A stretch of 25,661 bases of DNA, taken from assembly GCA_017995695.1 (NCBI GenBank), contig JAGOIJ010000003.1, positions 1 to 25,661 on the forward strand, read 5' to 3'. Position 1 is the first letter of the stretch, and each line of letters starts with the position of its first letter. This DNA comes from Candidatus Omnitrophota bacterium. Its GTDB lineage: Bacteria > Omnitrophota > Gorgyraeia > Gygaellales > Profunditerraquicolaceae. The notes below the pieces were generated by a model. It did no database searches and was not told where the DNA came from. It was given only the letters and a program-made list of their open reading frames with translations. The position numbers and the translations under genes were made by a program. Positions 1 to 7,354 of this stretch are shown in pieces.

Positions 1-2
1 TT

Positions 3-419
3 TCTGTTGAGATCTATTCAACGGCCTTAACAGAGGCAGTAGGAATGTTAGGCGCGCGCATTACTCCTACGATGCGCTTTGCTGATATTAAGATTGAGAA
101 TTTTGACGCTATAGTTTTTATTGGAGGTTCGGGGGCAAGCCAATATTGGGATGACCCGTTTGCTCATAAGCTGGCAAAAGATGCAGTTGCATTTAACAAG
201 GTATTAGGCGCGATCTGTATTGCTCCGGTGACGCTTGCCAAGGCTGGCGTGCTTAAGAGTAAACGTGCGACAGTCTGGTCAGAAGAGGCGGATATGCTTA
301 AGCTTTCCGGGGCCGTGTATTCTGGGAACCCGGTAGAACGGGATGGGAAAATTATTACTGCTGCAGGGCCTTTTGCCGCTTCAGAATTTGCGGAGGCCCT
401 TGTTGCGGCATTACAGTAA
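3..419 (+). CDS. DJ-1/PfpI family protein (5' end outside window)
   Basis: The reading frame is open to the left edge, so the start codon lies upstream; the first visible residues (SVEIYSTALTEAVG) continue the family pattern. About 139 residues are visible of a usual 170-190. The nucleophile elbow reads GAICIAPVTLAKAGVL, with the conserved Cys after AI. The preceding strand (FDAIVFIGGSGASQYWDDP) and the following KSKRATVW also fit the DJ-1/PfpI fold. The residue after the Cys is Ile, not the His of PfpI proteases, so it resembles the DJ-1/YajL branch more than the protease branch. Family members are variously described as chaperones, glyoxalases or peptidases; the exact activity cannot be read here. 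It lies 46 bp before panD on the same strand. Confidence 0.88.
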   Translation, partial: SVEIYSTALTEAVGMLGARITPTMRFADIKIENFDAIVFIGGSGASQYWDDPFAHKLAKDAVAFNKVLGAICIAPVTLAKAGVLKSKRATVWSEEADMLKLSGAVYSGNPVERDGKIITAAGPFAASEFAEALVAALQ

Positions 420-465
420 CCGCGTCTTCTGTGCGCAGGCGCGGAGTTAGCAAAAAGGAAGGCAT

Positions 466-816
466 ATGCAAAGAACAATGTTAAAATCAAAAATTCACCG
501 TGCGCGGGTAACGCAAGCTAATCTTTATTACGAAGGAAGCATCACCATTGATGCAGCGCTCATGAAAGCCGCTAATATTATCGAAAATGAAAAGGTTGAA
601 GTATTCAATATGAATACAGGCTCACGACTTGAGACGTATGCTATTAAAGGTAAGCAGGGAAGCGGCGTGATCTGCCTTAATGGTCCAGCAGCGCGGGGTG
701 CTTGCATTGGGGATGAAGTTATTATTGTGAGTTACGGATTGTGTGATGCTAAAGAAAGCGTATCATGTAAGCCCAACATAGTACATGTCGATGCCAGGAA
801 CCGAATTAAAGATTAA
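466..816 (+). CDS. panD: Aspartate 1-decarboxylase proenzyme
   Basis: Converts L-aspartate to beta-alanine for pantothenate and coenzyme A synthesis in the cytosol. The 116-residue length is typical. The self-processing site is visible: YYEGS, with cleavage expected between Gly24 and Ser25 so that Ser25 becomes the pyruvoyl cofactor. The N-terminal MLKSKIHRARVT, the Tyr in ETYAIKG and the C-terminal NGPAARGACIGDEVIIVSY match the family throughout. The ATG at 466 is preceded by an AAGGAAGG-like ribosome site at about 455-462. The 3' end overlaps def by 32 bp, so the two are probably translated together. No panB or panC is in the window. Confidence 0.96.
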   Translation: MQRTMLKSKIHRARVTQANLYYEGSITIDAALMKAANIIENEKVEVFNMNTGSRLETYAIKGKQGSGVICLNGPAARGACIGDEVIIVSYGLCDAKESVSCKPNIVHVDARNRIKD

Positions 817-1339
817 GGTATTTGGTGATGCGGTGTTGCGCAGGAAAGCATCGCCGGTTAAAGCAGTGACCGATGATCATCGTTTAACGTTAAGTCGGAT
901 GGCGCGGCTCATGTATGATTCAGGCGGTATTGGCTTAGCAGCCCCTCAGGTTGGGCTCGCCCAGGCAATGATTGTGGTTGATATTGGCCAGGGATTATTT
1001 AAGTGCATTAACCCTGTTGTGATTAAACACGAGGGCGAGCAGGCACTTGAAGAAGGCTGTCTAAGTGTTCCCGGCGTTTGCATTAAAGTGAAACGCGCGC
1101 GTAAAATCAAGGTTACGTTCACTAATGTAGACGGTAATCTTGAGTCCCTTGAGGCGGAAGGGTTATTGGCGTGCGTATTTCAGCATGAGATTGATCATCT
1201 TAAAGGTAAGCTCATTGTAGATTACGCTTCTGTGGTAAAGCGTTTGCAGATTAAACGACGGTTATCATCATTAACCAAGAAGGCGCGCCATGAAACAGTG
1301 TCTGAATCAGAAACAGAATCTTGCAAACTGCAATTGTAG
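785..1339 (+). CDS. def: Peptide deformylase
   Basis: Removes the formyl group from the N-terminal Met of new proteins; an Fe2+/Zn2+ hydrolase acting at the ribosome exit. All three family motifs are present: GIGLAAPQ (residues 48-55), EGCLS (90-94, metal ligand Cys92) and HEIDH (134-138, two His ligands plus the catalytic Glu). Length is 184 residues, with a Lys/Arg- and Ser/Glu-rich tail that is somewhat longer than usual. The start could be the ATG at 785 or the in-frame ATG at 791; neither has a clear Shine-Dalgarno, as expected for a gene overlapping panD by about 30 bp. Its last 50 bp overlap the DUF6485 mini-gene in another frame. Confidence 0.96.
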   Translation: MSMPGTELKIKVFGDAVLRRKASPVKAVTDDHRLTLSRMARLMYDSGGIGLAAPQVGLAQAMIVVDIGQGLFKCINPVVIKHEGEQALEEGCLSVPGVCIKVKRARKIKVTFTNVDGNLESLEAEGLLACVFQHEIDHLKGKLIVDYASVVKRLQIKRRLSSLTKKARHETVSESETESCKLQL

Positions 1340-1487
1340 CTATCCCTCGTGCGAGCGCAAAGGGGTTTGTTGCGAGTGCGTTTCGTACCACAGGGACCGT
1401 CATCAAATACCCGCATGTTTCTTTCCCTCTGACGCTGAACGATCGTATGACCGCTCAATTGCAAATTTCATCCGCTCTAATGCGTAA
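1290..1487 (+). CDS. Cysteine-rich small protein, DUF6485 family
   Basis: A 65-residue protein with eight cysteines (C4, C14, C16, C21, C27, C28, C30, C43). The pattern NCNCSYPSC then RKGVCCECVSYHR, PACFFP and ERSYDRSIANFI matches what I know of the DUF6485 family of short cytosolic proteins. Its function is not established. The Cys/His arrangement suggests a metal or Fe-S site (inference). The start ATG is preceded by AAGAAGG at 1277-1283, six bases upstream. It overlaps the end of def by 50 bp and the likely lipA start by 8 bp, so it is translationally embedded between these two genes. Automatic calling could lose it, because the lipA frame stays open back across it. Family recognition is from memory; coding reality rests on the Cys pattern, ribosome site and fit between neighbours. 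Confidence 0.85.
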   Translation: MKQCLNQKQNLANCNCSYPSCERKGVCCECVSYHRDRHQIPACFFPSDAERSYDRSIANFIRSNA

Positions 1488-2355
1488 GGGTAAGTTGCCA
1501 TCCTGGTTTCGTCAGGATATCCCAACGCAAGCCGCGTTGAGCATGATGGGCACGTTGCGGCAGGCAGGAATCCATACTGTTTGTCAGGAGGCGCACTGTC
1601 CAAATCTCACCCAATGTTTTGATCGTTGTCATGTAACCTTCATGATCCTGGGTAGCGCTTGCACCAGAAGGTGCCGTTTTTGCGCCGTAGACAAGATGAC
1701 GCTGCGCAAGCAAGGTCTCGTTGACTTCCAAGAGCCGCAGCGTATCAAAACGGCTGTTAAGAAGCTTGGCCTGCGGTATGTGGTCGTGACTTCGGTGACG
1801 CGTGACGATTTACCTGACGGCGGGGCTGCATCGTTCAAACAGACAATTAAGATGATCAAAGAGCTGGATCGCAGTATTGAGGTTGAGGCGTTGATCCCTG
1901 ATTTTCAGGGAAATCCGCAAAGCATAGCATGCGTGCTTGAAGCAGGCGCAGATGTCATAGCCCACAACATTGAAACAGTAAAGCGTTTGTATCCTAGTGT
2001 GAGGCCGCAGGCTAATTATGAAGTTTCGCTTAAGGTCTTATCTTTTCTTAAACAAAAGCAGCCGCGCTTACTTACGAAATCGTCCTTAATGCTTGGCATG
2101 GGGGAAGATGAAAGAGAGCTTGAGCGCGCGCTAGAGGATTTACGAGGATGTGGTTGTGATATTGTTACGCTTGGCCAGTACTTAGCTCCTTCATCAAATC
2201 ATTTTCCCGTTTCCGAGTTTGTCCAACCGCATGCGTTTGAGACAATACAAAAAAAAGCATTAGCTATGGGTTTTAAAGCTGTGGTTGCGCATCCATTAGC
2301 GAGAAGCTCATATCTGGCTCAAGAGGCGAAAGAGGAAGCGTTATGCATGATGTGA
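1480..2355 (+). CDS. lipA: Lipoyl synthase
   Basis: Radical SAM enzyme that inserts two sulfurs into octanoyl groups on carrier proteins (2-oxoacid dehydrogenase E2, glycine cleavage H). From the ATG at 1480 the protein is 291 residues, the usual size. The auxiliary-cluster cysteines C35, C40 and C46 (TVCQEAHCPNLTQC) and the radical SAM cluster C61, C65 and C68 (CTRRCRFC) are intact. Also present are TSVTRDDLPDGGA, HNIETV, the GQYLAPS strand and the C-terminal RSSY whose Ser binds the auxiliary cluster. The frame remains open upstream to an ATG at 1321, but that region carries the DUF6485 gene and looks nothing like LipA, so 1480 is preferred; 1447 is a second choice. No lipB or lplA is nearby. 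The 3' end overlaps trxB by 13 bp. Confidence 0.95.
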   Translation: MRKGKLPSWFRQDIPTQAALSMMGTLRQAGIHTVCQEAHCPNLTQCFDRCHVTFMILGSACTRRCRFCAVDKMTLRKQGLVDFQEPQRIKTAVKKLGLRYVVVTSVTRDDLPDGGAASFKQTIKMIKELDRSIEVEALIPDFQGNPQSIACVLEAGADVIAHNIETVKRLYPSVRPQANYEVSLKVLSFLKQKQPRLLTKSSLMLGMGEDERELERALEDLRGCGCDIVTLGQYLAPSSNHFPVSEFVQPHAFETIQKKALAMGFKAVVAHPLARSSYLAQEAKEEALCMM

Positions 2356-3266
2356 TTATTATTGGGGCGGGTCCCGCAGGATTAACCGCGGCCTTGTATG
2401 CGGGAAGGTTCAGGCTTTCGACTATGGTGTTTGAGCGGCTGTCTGCCGGCGGTCAGATTATCTTATCGCCAACGATTGAGAATTATCCCGGGTTTCCGCA
2501 GGGGATTGCAACGTTTGACCTTATTGAAAAATTCAAAACGCAGGTTGAAGAAGTTGGCGTTACGATGAGCAGTGGCGAGGTTATGCGCTTTGAGCCAATA
2601 GTTATCGGCAAGCAACCTTGTTTTACTGTTGTGACTGAAGATGCTTCGTTTGAATCAAAAAGCGTGATCATTGCTGCTGGCGCAAACCCTCGGCGCTTAG
2701 GAGTAAAAGGCGAAGATGCACTTATTGGTCGCGGTGTTTCCTATTGCGCGACGTGCGATGCCCCTCTTTTTAAAAATAAAGAAGTTGTTATTGTGGGGGG
2801 AGGGGATAGAGCGATCGAAGAGGCAATCTTTCTTTCAGGTTATTGCAAGAAGGTAATGGTCGTGCATCGCAGGGCCGCATTGCGGGCTTCAAAGATTCTA
2901 GAGGAAAAGGCCAGGGCAATCGCTACAATTGAATTCGTTCTGGAGTATGTGGTTGAAGAGGTAATAGGAAATCAGAAAGTGGAAGCAGTGGCATTGAGGA
3001 AGGTTTCAACAGGCTCGGTTATGCGGCGCGATTGTGACGGTGTTTTCATTTGCGTAGGCATTGAGCCAAACACCGGTTTCATAAAAAATTTATTGCATCT
3101 TGATGCACATGGCTTTATAATAACTGACCAAACTATGCAGACTTCTCTATCAGGCGTTTTTGCATGCGGAGATTGTCGGCAAAAAAGTTTATACCAGGTA
3201 GTGAGCGCCTGTAGCGATGGGGCAATAGCTGCAGATTCTGCGCACAAATATTTATTAAACCTATGA
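2343..3266 (+). CDS. trxB: Thioredoxin-disulfide reductase
   Basis: FAD- and NADPH-dependent flavoprotein that reduces thioredoxin. 307 residues, a normal length. Visible features: N-terminal FAD dinucleotide fold IGAGPAGLTAALYAGR (7-22), redox-active CATC (135-138), NADPH fold VGGGDRAIEEA (151-161), HRR (175-177) for the NADP phosphate, and a C-terminal GDCRQKSLYQVVSACSDGAIAA FAD segment. The NADPH motif has Arg where GGGDS is usual, a small deviation worth noting if NADH/NADPH preference is tested. A GAGGAAG ribosome site lies at about 2331-2337 inside lipA, and the ATG overlaps the lipA stop. Its stop shares ATGA with pckG. Confidence 0.93.
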   Translation: MHDVIIIGAGPAGLTAALYAGRFRLSTMVFERLSAGGQIILSPTIENYPGFPQGIATFDLIEKFKTQVEEVGVTMSSGEVMRFEPIVIGKQPCFTVVTEDASFESKSVIIAAGANPRRLGVKGEDALIGRGVSYCATCDAPLFKNKEVVIVGGGDRAIEEAIFLSGYCKKVMVVHRRAALRASKILEEKARAIATIEFVLEYVVEEVIGNQKVEAVALRKVSTGSVMRRDCDGVFICVGIEPNTGFIKNLLHLDAHGFIITDQTMQTSLSGVFACGDCRQKSLYQVVSACSDGAIAADSAHKYLLNL

Positions 3267-5056
3267 CAAAATTTCCGACACACAACAAAAAATTAAAAGA
3301 GTGGGTTGAAAAAATGGCGCGTATGTGTCAGCCAGATGCAATAGTCTGGATTGACGGATCGCTTGAACAGAAAGCTCGCCTTGAAAAAGAAGCCCTTGAG
3401 ACTGGCGAACTTTTCCAGCTTAACCAAGATAAGCTGCCGGGATGTTTCTTGCATCGCACTGCGATTGATGATGTGGCCCGCACAGAGCACTTGACTTTCA
3501 TATGCACAAAGAATAAAAACGATGCAGGTCCTAACAATAACTGGATGTCTCCAATGTCAGCGTATCGCAAGGCGCGGGCGATCTTTAAGGGAGCAATGCG
3601 CGGCAGGACAATGTATGTTATTCCATTTTCTATGGGGCCTGTTGGGTCGGCGTTTAGCAAAATAGGTGTTGAGCTGACTGACTCGCGCTATGTCGTTTTA
3701 AATATGATGATCATGACCAGGGTTGGCGATTCAGTGTTGCGCCAGCTTGAGAAGGAAGATAAGTTTACGCACTGTCTTCATTCTAAAGCGGACTTAAATA
3801 TTGATCGCAGATTGATTTTACATTTTCCTGAAGACAATACGATTTGGAGCGTAGGTTCAGGATACGGCGGCAATGTGCTTTTAGGAAAGAAATGTTTGTC
3901 GTTGCGTATCGCAAGCTTTCTGGCTAAAAAAGAACGTTGGCTTGCCGAACACATGCTTATCATGGGCATTGAGGAGCCGAATGGCCACATCGAGTATATT
4001 GCTGCAGCGTTTCCTAGCGCTTGCGGGAAGACTAATCTGGCGATGCTGATTCCTCCTGAAGGCTTAAAGGTAAAAGGATATCGCATCTGGACCGTTGGCG
4101 ATGATATCGCTTGGATGCGCGTTGACTCGGATGGTTCATTGTGGGCGATTAACCCTGAAACCGGTTTTTTTGGCGTTGCCCCAGGCACAAACTCTAAAAG
4201 CAATCCTAATATGGTGACCACGATCCAAAAGAACACGATCTATACCAATGTATTGCTTAAACCCGACGGAACCGTGTGGTGGGAGGGTGCTGATGGTGAA
4301 ATTCCTTCATCGGGGATTGATTGGCAGGGCAGGCCCTGGAAGCCGGAGCAGGTTGATGCGCAAGGAAAACCAATTCTGGGCGCTCACCCCAACGCCCGTT
4401 TTACCACGCCGATCAGCAATTGCCCGAGCGCTTCATTTCGTCTTGAACAGCATCACGGTGTTCCCATTTCAGCGATTATTTTTGGCGGCCGCAGGGCGTT
4501 GCTTGCGCCGTTAATCTACGAATCATTTAATTGGCAACATGGTGTATTTGTGGGCGCAACCATGGGGTCTGAATTAACGGCGGCGCAGGTAGGAAAGATC
4601 GGACAGGTGCGGCGCGATCCCATGGCAATGTTGCCTTTCTGTGGTTACAACATGGCAGAATATTTCGCCCACTGGCTATCAATGGGAAGGCGCATGGCTA
4701 AGCCGCCCAAGATTTTTCATGTCAACTGGTTCAGGACTGATGAGAAAGGAAAGTTTCTCTGGCCGGGTTTTGGGGAAAACCTACGGGTCTTGGAATGGAT
4801 TTTGGACCGTTGCCGTAACAAGGTTGGGGCAATTAAAACACCTATTGGTTATGTGCCGCAGCCGTTCGATCTTGACCTAACCGGCCTTGCGATTTCTCCT
4901 GATATCTTGGATAAATTGTTGGCAGTTAATAAAAAGGATTGGCTTGAAGAATTAAAAGAAATAAAAAAATTCTTTCAGCAGTTTGGCAAGGCGTTTCCTG
5001 ATGAATTATGGCAGGAATTTGAAGCGCTGAACGCGCGTCTAAAAACAGATGAATGA
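3263..5056 (+). CDS. pckG: Phosphoenolpyruvate carboxykinase (GTP)
   Basis: Interconverts oxaloacetate plus GTP with phosphoenolpyruvate, CO2 and GDP; a node between the TCA arm and gluconeogenesis. The 597-residue length matches the GTP-dependent family (the unrelated ATP type is shorter, about 530-540). Visible motifs: MRGRTMYVIPFSMGP (substrate-binding Arg region), YGGNVLLGKK (201-210), the P-loop FPSACGKTNLAM (250-261) with the reactive Cys254, the metal/nucleotide strand VGDDIAWM (278-285) and NPETGFFGVAPGTN (297-310). The ATG overlaps the trxB stop (ATGA), and the end overlaps purC by 8 bp, indicating coupled translation. The direction in vivo cannot be judged from sequence. Confidence 0.96.
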   Translation: MTKFPTHNKKLKEWVEKMARMCQPDAIVWIDGSLEQKARLEKEALETGELFQLNQDKLPGCFLHRTAIDDVARTEHLTFICTKNKNDAGPNNNWMSPMSAYRKARAIFKGAMRGRTMYVIPFSMGPVGSAFSKIGVELTDSRYVVLNMMIMTRVGDSVLRQLEKEDKFTHCLHSKADLNIDRRLILHFPEDNTIWSVGSGYGGNVLLGKKCLSLRIASFLAKKERWLAEHMLIMGIEEPNGHIEYIAAAFPSACGKTNLAMLIPPEGLKVKGYRIWTVGDDIAWMRVDSDGSLWAINPETGFFGVAPGTNSKSNPNMVTTIQKNTIYTNVLLKPDGTVWWEGADGEIPSSGIDWQGRPWKPEQVDAQGKPILGAHPNARFTTPISNCPSASFRLEQHHGVPISAIIFGGRRALLAPLIYESFNWQHGVFVGATMGSELTAAQVGKIGQVRRDPMAMLPFCGYNMAEYFAHWLSMGRRMAKPPKIFHVNWFRTDEKGKFLWPGFGENLRVLEWILDRCRNKVGAIKTPIGYVPQPFDLDLTGLAISPDILDKLLAVNKKDWLEELKEIKKFFQQFGKAFPDELWQEFEALNARLKTDE

Positions 5057-5939
5057 TACGGTACTGACTACGGATTTCTCTGATTTAAAACTTTTCCGGC
5101 GAGGCAAGGTTAGGGATGTGTACGATCTTGGCGATTCTTTGCTTATTATTTCTACTGATAGGATTTCTGCCTTTGATGTAGTGCTGCCTTCGGCGATACC
5201 GTATAAAGGAGCCGTTCTTACCCAGCTTTCTAAGTTTTGGTTTTCCTTGCTTGGCGACACGGTAGCAAATCACGTCATAACAACTGATATTACCGAGTTC
5301 CCCGCTTCGTTGAGGGCGTATGATTCGTTTTTAGCTGATCGTTCAATGATTGTTAAGAAGGCTAAGCCGTTTCCAGTTGAGTGCGTGGTGCGAGGGTATC
5401 TTTCCGGTTCCGGTTGGAAAGAGTATAAGCAAAAGCAGTCAATCTGCGGCATTGCTTTACCAAAAGGTCTGCGTGAATCCGAAATACTTGCTGAGCCGAT
5501 CTTTACTCCTTCTACGAAAGCAGATGTTGGGCACGATATGAACGTTGACCAAGGTTATGTGGAAAAAACTGTTGGCCGTCAGGTTGCCGAAACCCTTAAG
5601 CGTTTGAGCCTTGCGATTTATAAGAAGGCGCACGCGTATGCGTTAGGAAAGGGCATTATTATCGCTGATACTAAATTTGAGTTTGGTTTGTATGACGATG
5701 CAATTATTTTAATCGATGAAGTACTTACCCCGGATTCCTCACGTTTTTGGCCTCTTGATCGCTATATTGTCGGCTCTGCGCAACCAAGCTTTGATAAGCA
5801 GTTTGTGAGGGATTATCTAGAAAGCCTACCATGGGATAAGAATCCGCCCGCCCCAGAGCTTCCCGAAGAAATTATTCGCAAAACGAGTGAGAAGTATCTT
5901 GATGCCTACGAAAAGCTAACCGGTCAGCAATTTGCCTAG
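5049..5939 (+). CDS. purC: Phosphoribosylaminoimidazole-succinocarboxamide synthase (SAICAR synthetase)
   Basis: ATP-dependent ligase joining CAIR and aspartate in de novo purine synthesis. 296 residues, the length of the longer (yeast ADE1-like) class rather than the ~240-residue E. coli type. The family signatures are clear: GKVRDVYDLG (19-28), STDRISAFD (35-43), VVRGYLSGSGWKEY, the active-site strand DTKFEFGL, and DEVLTPDSSRFWP. The ATG sits 8 bp inside pckG, so it is probably coupled to it. No other pur gene is in the window, so this gene is separated from the rest of the pathway. Its final bases touch the upstream frame of the next membrane-protein gene. Confidence 0.96.
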   Translation: MNDTVLTTDFSDLKLFRRGKVRDVYDLGDSLLIISTDRISAFDVVLPSAIPYKGAVLTQLSKFWFSLLGDTVANHVITTDITEFPASLRAYDSFLADRSMIVKKAKPFPVECVVRGYLSGSGWKEYKQKQSICGIALPKGLRESEILAEPIFTPSTKADVGHDMNVDQGYVEKTVGRQVAETLKRLSLAIYKKAHAYALGKGIIIADTKFEFGLYDDAIILIDEVLTPDSSRFWPLDRYIVGSAQPSFDKQFVRDYLESLPWDKNPPAPELPEEIIRKTSEKYLDAYEKLTGQQFA

Positions 5940-5955
5940 AAAGGCGCTCTCGCCC

Positions 5956-6921
5956 ATGGTCAAAAAAATCTTTTCTTTGCTCCTAAGGATTGGGGTCAGC
6001 GTCATTCTGTTATTCTTTTTATTCAAGCAGGTTGATATAAAGAATATGTGGACGATTGTGCGGGGCGTTGACAAGAAGTTGCTTGCGCTTGCCATCGCTG
6101 TTAATTTCTTTAATTATCTTTTTTGTTTCTTTCGTTGGAAGAAATTACTGTACGCGCTTAATCTGAGTATCCCTAAACGCAGAATCCTAATTTCCTTTTC
6201 CGGGGGTATCTTCTTTAATTTATTTCTGCCTTCTGCGATCGGGGGAGATTTGGTGCGCAGTCTTGATCTGGCGTCATTTACTAAAAAGCCACGTCAGATT
6301 GTCGCAACGGTGCTGCTTGATCGGCTGAGTGGTTTTGTAGCGCTTTCGCTTTTGGTAGCTATTGCCTTGATTATCGGCGGCAGCATGGTGCGCACAAAAG
6401 CGGTACTTGTTGCTGCTGGGTTGATTTTCGGGCTTTTAATTGCCGCACTTTTGGTTTTATTTAATTCTTTTGTTTATCAGAAGATCAACGCGCTCCTTGA
6501 TTCTCCCACAGCAGGTCGCATCCGAGAATCCATCCGCAACCTCCATGAAGAGCTGCACATCTTTCGTAACCACAAAAAAGTAATAATCCAGAATTTGCTT
6601 TTATCATTATTAGTGCAGTTGATTGCGCCAATCTCAACGTATTGCATTGCCTTGGCGTTAGGCGTGCATATCAAGATGATTTATCTGGTTGTCTTCTTAC
6701 CTATCGTTGGAGCTATTACTATGCTTCCTATTTCTCTGGGGGGGCTAGGATTGCGCGACGCCACAACCGTCTTTTTCTTTAATCAGATCGGCATTGGTAA
6801 AGATATGGCTTTTACTATCTCTCTGGTTGGTTTTGCGATTACTATCTTGTACGGGGTTTTAGGAGGCTTGTTGTATGTCTTTACAGTACATCATCGACGG
6901 CTACAACCTGCTTCATCATAA
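5956..6921 (+). CDS. Flippase-like integral membrane protein (lysylphosphatidylglycerol synthase TM region / UPF0104 family)
   Basis: A polytopic membrane protein of about 321 residues with seven or eight hydrophobic segments. The family pattern is seen in FFNLFLPSAIGGDLVRSLDLA, ATVLLDRLSGFVAL, and the C-terminal PIVGAITMLPISLGGLGLRDATTVFFF. It has only the transmembrane flippase-like part; the C-terminal aminoacyl-transfer domain of MprF is absent, as in many glycolipid-associated relatives. A lipid-related role in the inner membrane is inferred. I chose the ATG at 5956, with AGAAAGG about 12 bases upstream; a TTG at 5932 is in frame but has no ribosome site and would overlap purC. The 3' end overlaps the NYN gene by 47 bp. 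Confidence 0.85.
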   Translation: MVKKIFSLLLRIGVSVILLFFLFKQVDIKNMWTIVRGVDKKLLALAIAVNFFNYLFCFFRWKKLLYALNLSIPKRRILISFSGGIFFNLFLPSAIGGDLVRSLDLASFTKKPRQIVATVLLDRLSGFVALSLLVAIALIIGGSMVRTKAVLVAAGLIFGLLIAALLVLFNSFVYQKINALLDSPTAGRIRESIRNLHEELHIFRNHKKVIIQNLLLSLLVQLIAPISTYCIALALGVHIKMIYLVVFLPIVGAITMLPISLGGLGLRDATTVFFFNQIGIGKDMAFTISLVGFAITILYGVLGGLLYVFTVHHRRLQPASS

Positions 6922-7354
6922 GCTGCTTACCCTGAATGCCGGTTCAGTTTCTAAAGATCCGCAAAACGCCCTCCTTGAGTTTATCCAGTTTAATGCTTTA
7001 TGCGGAAGCGCGCATAATAAGATTACCGTAATATTCGATGGTTATCCTGAGGGAGGCCTTGATTTACGTAAAGGCGCCATAGAGGTTATTTTTTCAAGGG
7101 ATAAAACTGCCGATGAGCGGATTAACGCGTTGCTTGAATCATCAAGAGATGTAAAGAATATCAGAGTTGTATCTGATGATAAGCAGATACGTTTGTTTGC
7201 CCGCGGGATAGGGGCGCAGAGCGTGAAGATCGAAGATTTCTTACAGCCTTTGATTAAACGTAAGAGAAAGCAGGATATTTCTTCAGAATTAAAGTTGTCT
7301 TATTCAAAGCAACTTGAGATTACGCGGGAACTAAGGAAGATATGGCTGAAATAA
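6875..7354 (+). CDS. NYN domain protein, YacP/Rae1-like
   Basis: 159 residues matching the YacP-type NYN (PIN-like) nuclease family. The acidic pocket is visible: IIDGYNLLH (D8, N11), VIFDGYPEG (D55), TADERI (D80) and VVSDDKQIR (D101, D102), followed by ARGIGAQSVKIEDF. In Bacillus subtilis the family member Rae1 is a ribosome-dependent endoribonuclease; a similar role here is inference. An AGGAGG ribosome site (6861-6866) with eight-base spacing lies inside the upstream membrane-protein gene. The C-terminal 30 residues are basic and helical, as in YacP proteins. It overlaps the following hydrolase gene by 13 bp. Confidence 0.85.
   Translation: MSLQYIIDGYNLLHHKLLTLNAGSVSKDPQNALLEFIQFNALCGSAHNKITVIFDGYPEGGLDLRKGAIEVIFSRDKTADERINALLESSRDVKNIRVVSDDKQIRLFARGIGAQSVKIEDFLQPLIKRKRKQDISSELKLSYSKQLEITRELRKIWLK

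Noticed and set aside
420..444. Seven-base stem CCGCGTC/GGCGCGG after the DJ-1/PfpI gene as a terminator
   Set aside because: The loop is 11 bases and the stem is followed by AGTTAGCAAAAAGG, not a T-run, and it sits directly before the panD ribosome site.
1222..1464. Minus-strand 80-codon frame opposite def/DUF6485
   Set aside because: Shadow of two supported genes; low-complexity SDSDT stretch and no ribosome site.
3778..4236. Minus-strand 152-codon frame inside pckG
   Set aside because: It lies entirely opposite the most conserved part of PEP carboxykinase, with no start context or recognisable domain.
5932..5955. TTG start at 5932 for the flippase-like protein
   Set aside because: No ribosome site precedes it and the extra residues MPRKALSP are not membrane-anchor-like; the ATG at 5956 is better supported.
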